In this document: piece after piece, positions 9,697-19,048 of the stretch | Position numbering within the stretch: the stretch's first letter is position 1 | Layout of the letters: every line of letters begins with the position of its first letter | Translations under genes and position numbers: made by a program | Source: Bradyrhizobium diversitatis | Lineage (GTDB): Bacteria; Pseudomonadota; Alphaproteobacteria; Rhizobiales; Xanthobacteraceae | DNA: 64,000 nucleotides | Assembly (NCBI RefSeq): GCF_016031635.1 | Contig: NZ_JACEGD010000004.1 | Span: 186,001-250,000 of the forward strand | Direction of reading: 5' to 3' | The notes under the pieces: model-generated | Databases searched by the model: none | What the model was told of the DNA's origin: nothing | Seen by the model: the letters and a program-made list of their open reading frames with translations, nothing else

Positions 9697-10800
9697 TCAT
9701 CCGCCGAGCCCGAGAGTCCTGAGGCCGTCGTTGAGCTGGCGCAGCCGCTCGGCGTCGCTGGCAACCGCCTGCCGGGCATCGGCCGATGCCCCCATGGCCT
9801 TGTCCCGCTCGCCCATCACGAGATAGGCACGCACCAGGCGCAGCCAGCCCTCGACATCGTCACCGTTCTGCTTCAGCCGCGTGGCCAGACGATCGACCAT
9901 GCCACGCACCATCGCGTTGCGATCACCCTCGGCCATATCCTTGGAGGCAGCAATCGTCTCGTCGGACAGCGCCGGCATCGTGCCGCCACCGACCCGCGCC
10001 AGCGAGGACTGCACCAGGGCACGCCACGGCGCATCCGCAGGCGCTTTCGCAAGCAGCGCGCGCCAGATATTGGCTGCATCGTCCTTGCGGCCGTCCTGCT
10101 CGGCGGCAAGACCCAGGAAGTAATTCGCCTTGGGATCGTCGGCGCTCAAGGCATGTGCTCGCTCGAATTCGGCCTTGGCCTCGGCGGTCACCACGCCGCC
10201 GGCAGCGGCCGAGATCGCTTCGCCGAGATCGGACCGGCGCTCCGCGCTCTCGCCATTGTAGGTGAGCGAGTTGCGATAGGCGCGCACCGCATCGTCGAAG
10301 CGGCCGAGCCGCTCCAGAACCGGCGCGAGCACGTTCCAGCCACGCCCGTCGGTCGGATTCTTTTCCAGATGTTGCTCGACCTGAACGACGAGGTTCTCGA
10401 GCGATTGCGCCATGCCCGACCCGCGCTCCCGCTGCGCCAGGGGAAAGTCCTGAAGCTTGGGTGAGCCGAGCGGCATGTAGACGGCGACCGCAACGAGCGG
10501 CAGGCCGGCGAGCGCCAGCACGGCCGCCGCACGGCGCCATTTGAGGTTCGACCTCGGCGCCATTGCGGGCTCGCTGGCTGCCGCCGCAAGCAGCCTGCGG
10601 CTGATCTCGACGCGCGCAGCCTCGGCCTCCGGCGCCGGAATCAGTCCTGCGGCGAGGTCACGCTCGACCTCGGCCAACTGGTCCTTGTAGACCGCGACCT
10701 CGCTGCCCTGATCTTGCGCACCGCTACTGCGGCCAAGCGGCCAGAGCACGGCGAAAATCGCCGCGACCGTCATCAGCGCGAACACGAACCATAGAGTCAT
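9697..10800 (-). CDS. ccmI: Cytochrome c maturation protein CcmI (CycH), TPR apocytochrome chaperone
   Basis: The protein has 367 residues. Two transmembrane helices (about 1-22 and 85-105) flank a cytoplasmic loop, and a periplasmic C-terminal part holds TPR-like repeats (for example [20 protein letters not shown] and [11 protein letters not shown]). CcmI binds the C-terminus of apocytochromes c and delivers them to the CcmF/CcmH haem lyase. It is the first gene of the minus-strand ccmI-ccmE-ccmF-ccmH operon. Its promoter region contains a perfect FNR/FixK-type palindrome (10872-10885), described separately. The ATG at 10800 directly precedes the first transmembrane helix. Confidence 0.93.
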   Translation of the reverse strand: MTLWFVFALMTVAAIFAVLWPLGRSSGAQDQGSEVAVYKDQLAEVERDLAAGLIPAPEAEAARVEISRRLLAAAASEPAMAPRSNLKWRRAAAVLALAGLPLVAVAVYMPLGSPKLQDFPLAQRERGSGMAQSLENLVVQVEQHLEKNPTDGRGWNVLAPVLERLGRFDDAVRAYRNSLTYNGESAERRSDLGEAISAAAGGVVTAEAKAEFERAHALSADDPKANYFLGLAAEQDGRKDDAANIWRALLAKAPADAPWRALVQSSLARVGGGTMPALSDETIAASKDMAEGDRNAMVRGMVDRLATRLKQNGDDVEGWLRLVRAYLVMGERDKAMGASADARQAVASDAERLRQLNDGLRTLGLGG

Positions 10801-10871
10801 CTGGCAAGCTTCCGGCAGCGCACGAACCGCGCCTATAGGTGCCTTTACACCACGGCCGGACAATGCGGCAA

Positions 10872-10885
10872 TTGACAATTGTCAA
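10872..10885 (-). promoter_or_regulatory. Perfect FNR/FixK-type palindrome upstream of ccmI
   Basis: TTGACAATTGTCAA is a perfect dyad of the form TTGA-N6-TCAA used by the CRP/FNR family (FixK, FnrN, NnrR types). Its centre lies 78 bases before the ccmI start. Reading towards ccmI, TGTAAA stands at -12 to -7 if the dyad is centred at -41.5, the class II activation geometry, putting the start of transcription near 10837. Which family member binds cannot be told from the sequence; a GTCAA half-site differs slightly from the commonest FixK ATCAA form. Confidence 0.6.
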
Positions 10886-10930
10886 AGCGCTGCACTGCGT
10901 ACAGTCCCGAAGAGTTGAAAATCCAACGGC

Positions 10931-11200
10931 TTAGCCGATCTCGAAGTCCGCGCTTCGCGCCGCGTCCTCGCCGTGCCCGTTGAAGGCCCTCAGAAAGTAT
11001 GTTCCCGGCTTGATTGCATCCGGCAATCTGATGCGCAACGCTCCGACCGGAACCCGAGATGCAACCCTCGTGGTCGTCTCCGGCAGTTGCCGATCGCTTG
11101 CCTTCTCGACCAGCACCACCTTGGCGCCAACCATCAGCCTTTGATACTTGGCAACGATGACGCGGTTCTCAATCTCGATCGAGCTGATAACGGGTTTCAT
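10931..11200 (-). CDS. Small conserved-type hypothetical protein with Ig-like fold features
   Basis: The product has 89 residues from the ATG at 11200; a TTG at 11266 would add 22 residues. Alternating beta-strand pattern (VIVAKYQRLMVGAKVVLVEK, PVGALRIRLPDAIKPGTYFL) ending in SADFEI resembles a single immunoglobulin-like or IPT-type domain. There is no signal peptide and no cysteine. Function unknown. It lies upstream of the ccm operon on the same strand, 130 bases away, but the FNR-type site between them points to separate transcription. Confidence 0.55.
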   Translation of the reverse strand: MKPVISSIEIENRVIVAKYQRLMVGAKVVLVEKASDRQLPETTTRVASRVPVGALRIRLPDAIKPGTYFLRAFNGHGEDAARSADFEIG

Positions 11201-11298
11201 GCGCCTACAGATAGAAATTCCCCGGACTTGCTCGGGGACCGTACGGTGCGCCAGCGATGTGGTCAACCAGAAATTGCGACAATGAAATTTGCGCTTGA

Positions 11299-12699
11299 TC
11301 AGCCCGCGCGCGACGATTTGCGTTCGCCAGTGAGTGCGTTCTCCGCGGCCCGGCTCATCAGCGAGGCGTAATCGTCGCCGAACAGCACCTGGCAGAAGCG
11401 GATCGCGGCCTGCACCTGCTGCTGTCGATAGGTGCGGACCTTGTGATCGGCGGCACGCAGCGACTGCACCAGCTGCTCGGTCGAGCGTTCCACGTATTGC
11501 TGGAGATCGGAATAGGTGCGCAGCGTCACCTCGTTGATCGCGAGCTCGCTCGCATAGTTGCGGCAGGTCGCGACGAAGTCGATCAGCGCCACCGCTTCCT
11601 CCACCTCTGTGCTGTCGACCCTCGCGCCCGGCGGAATGTCCTTCTCGGGGCGCTGGCGCAGGATGCGGCGAACGCGGCCTGGAACGCTGTCGATCTCGGA
11701 CTGCAGCGCATTGGAAATGTCGGCGCGGATCGACGTCAACTGCTTGCCCCAGGCGGAATCGTTGCGCAGGTCGAGCTCGGTGCGCAGGCCGCGCACGCCG
11801 TCGTGCAGCGTCTTGAGATTGTCGGCGACGTTGTCGAAATGGCCGCGCTTGATGTCCATGCGAAGGATCGCGGCCACGCAGGACAAATCATGCAGCGCGA
11901 TCGTGACGGCAACGCCATAAGGGGTTGCCGCGACTCGTATCTCGTCGTCGGACGCGGCAATCTTGATGGCGAGGCGGATGATCTGCCAGGGGGCGGTCAT
12001 CCGCTGCACGACCATTGAGAGCGCGAAGGGCAGCATCTGCGGCGTCTGAAGCGCGGGAATGTTGAGCGCCGACGTCACCGAGGCGATCTGCGGATCGCCG
12101 AAGGTGCGCAGGAAGCGCGGCAGCCGCTCGTTCACGGTGGCGATGGCCTCGCGGACCTGGAGTATCGCACCAACGGAATAGAGATCCTCGATCACGTTCG
12201 GCGGGCCGACGCGGGCCAAAGCGCGCGACTTGTCGCCTCCGCCCGGTCCCGTCAGCTCGAAGATGGCATCCGCGGCCACCGCCTGGAGCCTCAAGGCCAG
12301 GGCTTCGACCTGCCCTGCATTGTCGGCCGGCAGGCGCGACAGCAGCGCCTCGAATTCGTTCACCTTGTCCGGTGCGCCGTCACGGCCGAGCCACTGCCAG
12401 ATCGGCTGGAGTGAGGAGCGGCGAATCTGGCCAACCCTGATCGGCGTGCCCGCCTCGACCAGGAACGGTTCCAGCACCTGGAACAGCAACCGCGACAGAT
12501 CGTCCGTGCGCGGCGGCGCGGCTTCATCGGCCTCGGTCTTGCGGACGATGTTGCGCAGCTGCTCGAGCACCAGGGTCGCGACAGCCGTATCCTGGCCGCG
12601 CTCCAGCGCGCGCTCGAACTCTCGCATCAGCAGGGCCTGCGCCTGCGGCGGGAGCTGCGCGAGATATTCCCTCAGCCGCTCGATCGATGTCTGGCTCAT
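11299..12699 (-). CDS. Conserved hypothetical protein, mostly helical
   Basis: The product has 466 residues from the ATG at 12699 (the frame continues to 12768 without a better start). It is predicted largely alpha-helical and soluble, with no signal peptide or membrane segment. The N-terminal part (RLREYLAQLPPQAQALLMRE) and the acidic/basic helical middle look like a cytoplasmic scaffold or regulatory protein. The C-terminal half has a possible coiled-coil stretch (VADNLKTLHDGVRGLRTELD). I recognise no catalytic motif. It lies between the FeuPQ-like pair and the ccm operon, on the same strand as both. Confidence 0.75.
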   Translation of the reverse strand: MSQTSIERLREYLAQLPPQAQALLMREFERALERGQDTAVATLVLEQLRNIVRKTEADEAAPPRTDDLSRLLFQVLEPFLVEAGTPIRVGQIRRSSLQPIWQWLGRDGAPDKVNEFEALLSRLPADNAGQVEALALRLQAVAADAIFELTGPGGGDKSRALARVGPPNVIEDLYSVGAILQVREAIATVNERLPRFLRTFGDPQIASVTSALNIPALQTPQMLPFALSMVVQRMTAPWQIIRLAIKIAASDDEIRVAATPYGVAVTIALHDLSCVAAILRMDIKRGHFDNVADNLKTLHDGVRGLRTELDLRNDSAWGKQLTSIRADISNALQSEIDSVPGRVRRILRQRPEKDIPPGARVDSTEVEEAVALIDFVATCRNYASELAINEVTLRTYSDLQQYVERSTEQLVQSLRAADHKVRTYRQQQVQAAIRFCQVLFGDDYASLMSRAAENALTGERKSSRAG

Positions 12700-12763
12700 G
12701 CGCCCGGGTAATGCACGGTAAAATGGCGGACATGGGATGCGTCCGGGCGCGATCATAGGACGC

Positions 12764-12792
12764 CCCACTTAAGAAGCCGTTTAGGAAGTGGG
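12764..12792. terminator. Short inverted repeat between kinase gene and hypothetical gene
   Basis: CCCACTT (12764-12770) and AAGTGGG (12786-12792) form a 7-bp stem with a 15-base loop in the 160-base gap after the sensor kinase gene. There is no T-run; it may be a weak terminator or mRNA end structure. Confidence 0.25.
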
Positions 12793-12859
12793 TCCGAATG
12801 CCCGCGGTTTTCACCAGAGGGGGATCAACGAAGACGAAAAACAACGTCGAAACAAGGAA

Positions 12860-14236
12860 CTAGAGTCCCGGAAGGACCAATTCGGCGCGCAGGCCGCCCG
12901 TCGGCGCAGCGCCGAGCGAAAGGCTGCCGCCATAGAGCGCGGCGAGATCGACCACGATGGAGAGGCCGAGTCCCGATCCGGGCTTGGACTCGTCGAGCCG
13001 CTGGCCGCGCCTGGAGACCTGCGCGCGTTCCGCTTCCGACAGGCCCCGGCCGTCGTCATCGACAATGATCCGCAGGCGCGGACCCGCACCCGCCTGGCGC
13101 GGCGCCTCGACCAGCACCTCGATCAAGACGCGCGAGGCCGCCCATTTGCAGGCATTGTCGACGAGATTGCCGACCATCTCTTCCAGATCCTGCCGCTCGC
13201 CGCGAAATTTTGCCGACGGATCGGCCCTGGCCTCGACGACGATGCCACGATCGCGATGGATCTTCTCCATGGTCCGCCGCAGCGCCTCGATGGCGGGCGC
13301 CACTTCCGTTACGGTCGCGACCACCGAGACCCGCGCCGCAATGCGCGCACGCTCGAGATGATGAGCGACCTGGTCGCGCATCAGGTCCGCCTGCTCCATC
13401 ACCTTGGCCGCGAACGGATCGGCCAGGTGGGCGCCGGCCTCGTTGACGATGACCGAGAGCGGCGTCTTGATCGCGTGGGCGAGATTGCCGACATGGGTGC
13501 GCGCGCGCTCGACGATCTCGCGATTGGCATCGATCAGCGCGTTGGTCTCGCGTGCCAGCGGCGCGATCTCGACCGGGAATTCACCCTCGAGCCGTTCCGC
13601 CCGGCCGGAGCGGATGTCGGCGATCGACTCCGAGATGCGCTTGAGCGGTGCGAGGCCGAAGCGGACCTGGAACACGGTCGTCAGCAGCAGCACGATGCCG
13701 AGCGCGGTGAAGGTGCCGCCGAGATAGTAGTCGAAGCTTCGCGTCTCGTCGAAGATCTCGGTGTCGTCCCCGGCGACGCTGACGAGATATTTGCCGTCGG
13801 CGCCGAGATCGACCGGCCGTTCCACCATGCGCAGATTCTGCCCTTCCGGCCCATCGACATAGGCGAGCCTGATGCCGGCGGCGGTGAGCTCGGCGCCCTC
13901 GTCTTCCAGCTTCGGCAGCTTCTTGTCCCAGAGCGAGCGCGAGGAGCGCACCTCCGGCTTTTCGGTGTCGGTGCGCGTGATCTGCCAATACCAGCCTGAC
14001 AACGGCAGCTCGAACAGGGGCTCGCCCAACGACTGGAACTGGCGGTCCGGCGGCTCGTCGGGGGTCGCGACCTCGGCGATGAGGGTGCGCAGATAAAGGT
14101 TGAGCCGGCGGTCGAAGGCGCGCTCGGTGGCGTTCTTGTAGACCGACGACAGCACCACGCCCGTGATGGCCAGAATCACCACGAGCCAGGCGGTCGCCGA
14201 CAGGAACAGTCGGTTCGCAAGTGAGCTAGCGGCCAT
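12860..14236 (-). CDS. feuQ: Sensor histidine kinase, FeuQ-like
   Basis: The protein has 458 residues. Transmembrane helices at about 9-31 and 173-193 enclose a ~140-residue periplasmic sensor domain. A HAMP-like linker follows, then the phospho-acceptor helix with H254 in NLAHAIKTPL, and an ATPase domain with the N box (NLVDNACKWA) and G box (KPGSGLGLSIV). It is 98 bases downstream of the response regulator gene on the same strand. The regulator is highly similar in pattern to FeuP, and the cycHJKL-degP neighbourhood matches the rhizobial feuPQ locus, so FeuQ is the likely identity. In rhizobia FeuPQ has been tied to iron uptake and to cyclic glucan export. The signal for this copy is not evident. 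Confidence 0.88.
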   Translation of the reverse strand: MAASSLANRLFLSATAWLVVILAITGVVLSSVYKNATERAFDRRLNLYLRTLIAEVATPDEPPDRQFQSLGEPLFELPLSGWYWQITRTDTEKPEVRSSRSLWDKKLPKLEDEGAELTAAGIRLAYVDGPEGQNLRMVERPVDLGADGKYLVSVAGDDTEIFDETRSFDYYLGGTFTALGIVLLLTTVFQVRFGLAPLKRISESIADIRSGRAERLEGEFPVEIAPLARETNALIDANREIVERARTHVGNLAHAIKTPLSVIVNEAGAHLADPFAAKVMEQADLMRDQVAHHLERARIAARVSVVATVTEVAPAIEALRRTMEKIHRDRGIVVEARADPSAKFRGERQDLEEMVGNLVDNACKWAASRVLIEVLVEAPRQAGAGPRLRIIVDDDGRGLSEAERAQVSRRGQRLDESKPGSGLGLSIVVDLAALYGGSLSLGAAPTGGLRAELVLPGL

Positions 14237-14334
14237 CGGAACGGTCCGGGCAGAGGCTGGAAGTCAGGTCGTCGGAGGTCATGGTCCGACCAAGGCCCGT
14301 GTCAGGGCGGCCGTCAAGCCCGGACCGCTCGGCC

Positions 14335-15009
14335 TCAAGCCCCCGGCGCTGGCGGCGGGGTCAGGAGATAGCCGAGGCCCCGGACGGTCTGGATGATGTC
14401 GACATCGAGCTTCTTGCGGATGCGGCCGACGAAAACCTCGATGGTGTTGGAGTCGCGGTCGAAATCCTGGTCGTAGAGATGCTCGACCAGTTCGGTGCGC
14501 GAGACCACCCGCCCGGAATGGTGCATCAGATAGGCCAGAAGCCGATATTCGTGCGAGGTCATCTTGACGGGATTGCCTGACACGCTGACCCGGCCGGTCC
14601 GGGTGTCGAGCGTGACGGGACCGCAGCTGAGTTCGCTCTGGGCGTGGCCGGTCGAGCGGCGCAGCAGGGCGCGGATGCGCGCCAGCACCTCCTCGAGGTG
14701 GAACGGCTTGGCGACATAGTCGTCGGCGCCGGCATCGAAGCCCTGCACCTTGTCGCTCCAGCGGTCGCGTGCGGTGAGGATCAGGACCGGCATGGTGCGG
14801 CCGTTGCGGCGCCAGGCCTCCAGCACCGAGATGCCGTCCTTCTTCGGCAGGCCGATGTCGAGCACCACGGCGTCATAGGGCTCGTTGTCGCCGAGATAAT
14901 GCCCCTCCTCCCCGTCGAAGGCCCGATCGACGACATAGCCGGCGTCGGTCAGCGCCTTGGTGAGCTGGCGATTGAGATCGGGGTCGTCCTCAACAACGAG
15001 CAGGCGCAC
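14335..15009 (-). CDS. feuP: OmpR-family response regulator, FeuP-like
   Basis: The protein has 224 residues and probably starts at the GTG at 15009, which has GGAGAG a few bases upstream; the frame to 15030 adds seven residues. The receiver domain has D8-D9, D51 (AVVLDIGLP) and a lysine in VAKPF. The winged helix is of OmpR type (MTSHEYRLLAYLMHHSGR, SNTIEVFVGRIRKKL). The wording ILTARDRWSDKVQGFDAGAD is characteristic of FeuP/PhoP-like alphaproteobacterial regulators. It is the partner of the kinase downstream. Confidence 0.88.
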   Translation of the reverse strand: MRLLVVEDDPDLNRQLTKALTDAGYVVDRAFDGEEGHYLGDNEPYDAVVLDIGLPKKDGISVLEAWRRNGRTMPVLILTARDRWSDKVQGFDAGADDYVAKPFHLEEVLARIRALLRRSTGHAQSELSCGPVTLDTRTGRVSVSGNPVKMTSHEYRLLAYLMHHSGRVVSRTELVEHLYDQDFDRDSNTIEVFVGRIRKKLDVDIIQTVRGLGYLLTPPPAPGA

Positions 15010-15149
15010 GCTTCTCTCCAAAGGCTGCAAGAACAGGCTGCATGAACACTGCCAGAGATGAGCAATTCCGGCGTGAACTGAATATGAACGCAGGGAACCG
15101 GCCTACGTTACTTTTTGGACATATAGAACCTGTTGCAAGCCAATGCGAC

Positions 15150-15193
15150 TGCGCCCGCCATGCCGCGGGATGAGCCGGGGCATGGCGGGCGCA
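15150..15193. terminator. Long perfect inverted repeat, candidate bidirectional terminator
   Basis: TGCGCCCGCCATGCC (15150-15164) is the exact reverse complement of GGCATGGCGGGCGCA (15179-15193), giving a 15-bp GC-rich stem with a 14-base loop. It stands between the feuP-like gene and the small membrane protein gene, downstream of the latter on the minus strand. No T-run is present, so intrinsic termination is uncertain; it may also belong to a dispersed palindromic repeat family. Confidence 0.4.
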
Positions 15194-15244
15194 ATGTGCC
15201 GCGTCGGGCGGCGAGCCGGGGGAGCCGGCGTCCGGATCCGGCGG

Positions 15245-15400
15245 TCAGGTCCGGAAGAAGACGAACCAGACGACGGCGAGGATCAGGATCGCAAGTCCGG
15301 TCGAGATGGCGAGCAGCGCCGCCACCGAAGGCCCGGGCTCGCCCTGGCGCGCCTCGGTCGGAGTTTCCACGATGCGGTTCTGCTCTCGCGTGGTTGCCAT
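15245..15400 (-). CDS. Small single-pass membrane protein
   Basis: The product has 51 residues, starting at the ATG at 15400 with GAGGT at a good distance upstream. A charged N-terminal half (ATTREQNRIVETPTEARQGE) is followed by one hydrophobic helix (SVAALLAISTGLAILILAVV) and ends in WFVFFRT. Function unknown. It is divergent from the Ku gene, 232 bases away. Confidence 0.6.
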   Translation of the reverse strand: MATTREQNRIVETPTEARQGEPGPSVAALLAISTGLAILILAVVWFVFFRT

Positions 15401-15632
15401 GGTGACCTCAATCTGTGGCTGTCGCTTGCGATGACCGCGACGTTCCTCGCGGTTATGAAGTGCCCAGGGCAACGCGTGATCTCGGGCGATGTTCCGGACC
15501 GTGGGCCCGTCCGGCAATACGGCGCAGGCGGCGATTAACGCCGTTGCAAGATTCCGCGCCGGCGGTTGCTATGATTCGCACCTTGGCGATGTTATCCTTG
15601 GCGCTTGTCCTCTGTTGCGTCTGGAGTAGCCC

Positions 15633-16613
15633 ATGGCCCCCCGCGCCAATTGGAAGGGTTTTCTGCGTCTGTCGCTCGTGACCTGCCCGGTCGCGCTCTA
15701 TCCGGCCACCTCGGATACCGAGAAGGTCTCGTTCAACCAGATCAACCGCAAGACCGGCCACCGGATCAAATACCTCAAGGTCGACGCCGAGACCGGCGAC
15801 GAGGTGACCTCCGAGGACATCGTCAAGGGCTACAAGGTCGACACCGACACCTATATCGAGGTCACCAAGGACGAGCTGGACGAGATCGCGCTCGACTCCA
15901 CCCACACGATCGAGATCGACGAGTTCGTGCCCAAGGCCGACATCGACAACCGCTATCTGATCCGCCCCTACTACCTCGTGCCGGACGGCAAGGTCGGCCA
16001 CGATGCCTATGCGGTGATCCGCGAGACCATCCGCAGCATGGACAAGGTCGCGATCGGCCGCGTGGTGCTGACCAACCGCGAGCATATCATCGCGCTGGAG
16101 CCGCTCGACAGCGGGCTGATGGGCACGCTGCTGCGCTACCCCTACGAGGTCCGCAGCGAAAAGGAATATTTCGACGACATCCAGGACGTGAAGCTCACCA
16201 AGGACATGCTGGACCTCGCAAAACACATCGTCGAGAAGAAGTCCGGCGCGTTCGAGCCCGAGCTGTTCGAGGATCATTACGAGACCGCCCTGATCGATCT
16301 CATCAACAAGAAGCGCAGCGGCATGCCGATCGCGGCCAAGGCCGCACCGAAGACCGGCGGCAACGTCATCAACCTGATGGACGCGCTGAAGAGAAGCATC
16401 GCGAACGAGAAGGACGCTGCTCCCGCGGCGAAGGTCGCCAAGGAGACCGTCAAGGGCAAGAGGCCGAAGAAGCGTGTCGAGGGGCAGCGCGAGATGCTGC
16501 TGCCGATATCAGGCAAGGGCGGCAAGGAAGCTGCGGCGAAGGCTGCGACCACGCCGAAGAAGGCGACCGACAAGCCGGTGCGGACACCGGCGCGGGCGAA
16601 GAAGGCCGGCTAG
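15633..16613 (+). CDS. ku: Bacterial Ku protein (non-homologous end joining)
   Basis: The protein has 326 residues. The N-terminus (APRANWKGFLRLSLVTCPVA) and the DNA-ring core (NQINRKTGHRIKYLKVD, GLMGTLLRYPYEVR) are characteristic of prokaryotic Ku. Ku binds double-strand break ends as a homodimer and recruits LigD. The last ~65 residues form a long Lys/Ala-rich tail (KGKRPKKRVEGQ, then repeated AAKAAT/KKA), longer than the minimal Ku core; such basic tails modulate DNA binding and threading. No ligD is in the window. An 78-residue gene follows on the same strand. Confidence 0.95.
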   Translation: MAPRANWKGFLRLSLVTCPVALYPATSDTEKVSFNQINRKTGHRIKYLKVDAETGDEVTSEDIVKGYKVDTDTYIEVTKDELDEIALDSTHTIEIDEFVPKADIDNRYLIRPYYLVPDGKVGHDAYAVIRETIRSMDKVAIGRVVLTNREHIIALEPLDSGLMGTLLRYPYEVRSEKEYFDDIQDVKLTKDMLDLAKHIVEKKSGAFEPELFEDHYETALIDLINKKRSGMPIAAKAAPKTGGNVINLMDALKRSIANEKDAAPAAKVAKETVKGKRPKKRVEGQREMLLPISGKGGKEAAAKAATTPKKATDKPVRTPARAKKAG

Positions 16614-16673
16614 CAGCATCACGCCCCGCGAATCGCGCCGTGATGTCTCTCCCCGCCGATCGGCCGGCCTGAC

Positions 16674-16910
16674 ATGCCCTGGTCGACGGCGTTCGACGAT
16701 CCCGTTCGCGTGGGCAACAAGCGCAAGCTGCTGACGCTTCAGGATGCGGCGGACTACGTCATGCAGCTGCCCGATGACGCCCAGCACGAGGCGCACTGGC
16801 AGACCGCCATCGAGACCTTGATCAATGCGGCCGAGACGGGCGGCGGATGGGTGATGTTCGCCCGTATCGCCATGCTGCGGGCGCTGAATGCGGACGGCCG
16901 GAGCGGATGA
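16674..16910 (+). CDS. Small hypothetical protein
   Basis: The product has 78 residues. It reads MPWSTAFDDPV and LLTLQDAADYVMQLPDDAQH, with helix-rich, soluble character and no cysteine. Proteins of this kind are common in Bradyrhizobium-type genomes with no known function. It lies 60 bases after Ku on the same strand. The start has no strong ribosome binding site, and the coding signature (third-position GC, acidic/hydrophobic alternation) is still convincing. Confidence 0.6.
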   Translation: MPWSTAFDDPVRVGNKRKLLTLQDAADYVMQLPDDAQHEAHWQTAIETLINAAETGGGWVMFARIAMLRALNADGRSG

Positions 16911-17200
16911 AGCGCGATGGAGATGTCCTTGCCGGTCCGTTGACGAACAGGCTCAACAATCGGTTAAGCGGCTGCACGATCACGCCTTGACGGGCACTGG
17001 GCCGGTGCAGCCCCTGGGCTGCCGATTTGAAGCCATTTGGACGGATCGACGGAACCTTAATTTAATGAATGCCGTCGTATGAGCGGGGTCGCGATCGCGC
17101 GAGCCCAAATTCTTCCGGCACGCACAAAGACATACTCGATCGATTTACGAGTCCGATTAGGACGCGACCATGCATTGGATCGGATGAACAGGAGCTGGCA

Positions 17201-17365
17201 ATGCGTCTGCTGAGGTCTTTCCTTGCCGATGAGAATGGCGCAACCGCCATCGAGTATTGCCTGATCGCCGCCGGAATCGCTCTGGCAATCGTGACCGTCG
17301 TGAACAACACGGGCGGCGCGCTGCTCAACAACAAGTTCAACTCGATCAGCTCGGCGATGAAGTAA
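17201..17365 (+). CDS. Flp-family type IVb pilin
   Basis: The product has 54 residues, starting at the ATG at 17201 with AGGAG eight bases upstream. It has the short basic leader and the Flp pattern FLADENGATAIEYCLIAAGI followed by a hydrophobic helix (ALAIVTVVNN) and a short tail. Flp pilins are cleaved by a TadV/CpaA peptidase before the hydrophobic stretch and polymerise into adhesive pili by the Tad machinery. No tad/cpa genes are within the window, so this is a detached pilin gene. A Cys replaces the more usual residue after IEY. Confidence 0.88.
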   Translation: MRLLRSFLADENGATAIEYCLIAAGIALAIVTVVNNTGGALLNNKFNSISSAMK

Positions 17366-17433
17366 CGGCTGGCCCTGGCCTGCGTAACGGCGCGCCACGC
17401 CCCTCGCTCCATGTCTCCCCCGACCCGCGGGCC

Positions 17434-17447
17434 ATGATCTGGGTCAA
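17434..17447 (+). promoter_or_regulatory. Imperfect FNR/FixK-type box before the phosphorylase operon
   Basis: ATGATCTGGGTCAA differs from the TTGAT-N4-GTCAA form in one position (A for the first T) and carries the CTGG centre often seen in FixK/FNR sites. If centred at -41.5 the transcript would start near 17482, just after the first candidate start codon (17474) and before the second (17507). This is suggestive only. Confidence 0.35.
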
Positions 17448-17473
17448 CAGCGCCGGAACAGCGACGCTTAAGC

Positions 17474-19048
17474 ATGGAGACCCAACTCCCTGCTGCCGGC
17501 CTGTCCATGCATCCAGACCTTCCGCACTCCCAACTGAAGATCCGCCGCGTCCGCCTCGATACCGGCCGCGAAAACGTCGTCGTCGTCTCCCGGCACTCGA
17601 AGGCGCTGCGCGCGGAAATCTTCCGCGGCTTCAGCCGCGTCGAGCTTCGTCGTGGCGGCAAGGTTCTGCTGGCGACGCTGCTGATCACGGATGACGATAC
17701 GCTGGCGGCTTCGGACGAGATCGGCCTCTCCGAACCTGCGTTCCGGCGCTTCGCGGAAGCCGTCGGCACGCCGGTCACGGTCAGGCCCGCCTCGCCTCCG
17801 GAGAGCCTGGAAGCGGTGCGCGCGAAGATCCGCGGACGGACCTTGAGCCAGGCCGAGATCGGCGCGATCATCAGCGACCTCGCGCACTACCGCTACTCCG
17901 ACATGGAGATCGCCGCCTTCCTGATCGGGTCGGCGAGCTTCATCACCAGCGACGAGCTTCTCGCCCTCACGGGGGCAATGGCGCAGGCCGGCACGCAATT
18001 GATCTGGCCGAACCCGGTCGTCGTCGACAAGCATTGCATCGGGGGCATCCCCGGCAACCGCACGTCGATGGTCGTGGTGCCGATCGTCGCCGCCCATGGC
18101 CTGCCGATCCCGAAGACCTCCTCGCGCGCCATTACCTCGCCCGCCGGCACAGCCGACACGATGGAGGTGCTGGCGCGGGTGAATATCGGCGTCGAGGAGA
18201 TGAAGGCGATCGTCTCTTCCTGCAACGGCTGCCTGATCTGGGGCGGGCACGTGAACCTGTCGCCGGCCGACGACGTCCTGATCTCGGTCGAGCGCCCCCT
18301 GAGCCTCGATACCCGCGAGCAGATGGTCGCCTCCATCATGTCCAAGAAGATCGCGGCAGGCTCGACCCACCTGTTGATCGACATTCCGGTCGGGCCGACC
18401 GCGAAGGTCAGCGGCGGCGTCGAGGCCATGCGGCTGCGAAAGCTGTTCGAATTCGTCGGCGACCGCTTCGGCCGCTCGGTCGAGGTGATCACGACCGACG
18501 GAAGCCAGCCGATCGGCAACGGCATCGGGCCGGTGCTCGAAGCCAACGACGTCATGGCGGTGCTCGGCAACGAGCCGGGCGCGCCGCGCGATCTGCGCGA
18601 GAAATCGCTCCGGCTCGCCGCCCATCTCCTGGAATACGACCCGAAGCTGCGCGGCGGCGCGGGCTATGCCCGGGCGCGCGAACTGCTCGACAGCGGCGCG
18701 GCGCTGAAGCAGATGCAGAAGATCATCGACGCACAGGGCCCGTCGACATGCAGCAACGAGCTGGGACCGCTCAGCTTCGACGTCAAGGCGATGCATGACG
18801 GCATCGTGTCCGCCATCGACTGCCTGCGCCTGAACCGCCTCGCCCGCACCGCCGGCGCGCCGCTCGACAAGGGCGCCGGCATCCGCCTGTTCAAGAAGAT
18901 CGGCGATCGCGTCGAGCAGGGCGAGCCGCTCTATCGCGTCTACACTTTCGACCATCCCGAGCATGATCTGGTCGCCGATGCCGCCGCCGAAGAGACCGGT
19001 TACCTCGTCAACGGTCACGAAGCCCTGCAGGGCACGACGGCGCCGTGA
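17474..19048 (+). CDS. Thymidine phosphorylase-family protein (AMP phosphorylase-like)
   Basis: The product has 524 residues if it starts at 17474, or 513 from the ATG at 17507; neither start has a good ribosome binding site. An ~85-residue N-terminal extension is followed by the phosphorylase helical domain, the phosphate-binding segment ([33 protein letters not shown]), and the C-terminal domain. Such long proteins belong to the DeoA-like group whose archaeal members phosphorolyse AMP and other nucleoside monophosphates rather than thymidine, so substrate is open. It is the first of three overlapping genes with a PRPP synthetase-like protein and a beta-CASP nuclease. Together they could salvage nucleotides released from nucleic acid breakdown. 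Confidence 0.88.
   Translation: METQLPAAGLSMHPDLPHSQLKIRRVRLDTGRENVVVVSRHSKALRAEIFRGFSRVELRRGGKVLLATLLITDDDTLAASDEIGLSEPAFRRFAEAVGTPVTVRPASPPESLEAVRAKIRGRTLSQAEIGAIISDLAHYRYSDMEIAAFLIGSASFITSDELLALTGAMAQAGTQLIWPNPVVVDKHCIGGIPGNRTSMVVVPIVAAHGLPIPKTSSRAITSPAGTADTMEVLARVNIGVEEMKAIVSSCNGCLIWGGHVNLSPADDVLISVERPLSLDTREQMVASIMSKKIAAGSTHLLIDIPVGPTAKVSGGVEAMRLRKLFEFVGDRFGRSVEVITTDGSQPIGNGIGPVLEANDVMAVLGNEPGAPRDLREKSLRLAAHLLEYDPKLRGGAGYARARELLDSGAALKQMQKIIDAQGPSTCSNELGPLSFDVKAMHDGIVSAIDCLRLNRLARTAGAPLDKGAGIRLFKKIGDRVEQGEPLYRVYTFDHPEHDLVADAAAEETGYLVNGHEALQGTTAP

Noticed and set aside
15061..15120. Possible EcfG-type stress promoter (GGAAC ... CGTT) near 15096
   Set aside because: The spacing between GGAAC and CGTT is only about 7 bases where 16-18 are needed.
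16935..16960. TTGA ... TCAA pair before the Flp pilin gene, considered as an FNR-type site
   Set aside because: The spacer is longer than the required six bases and the gene is more than 200 bases away.
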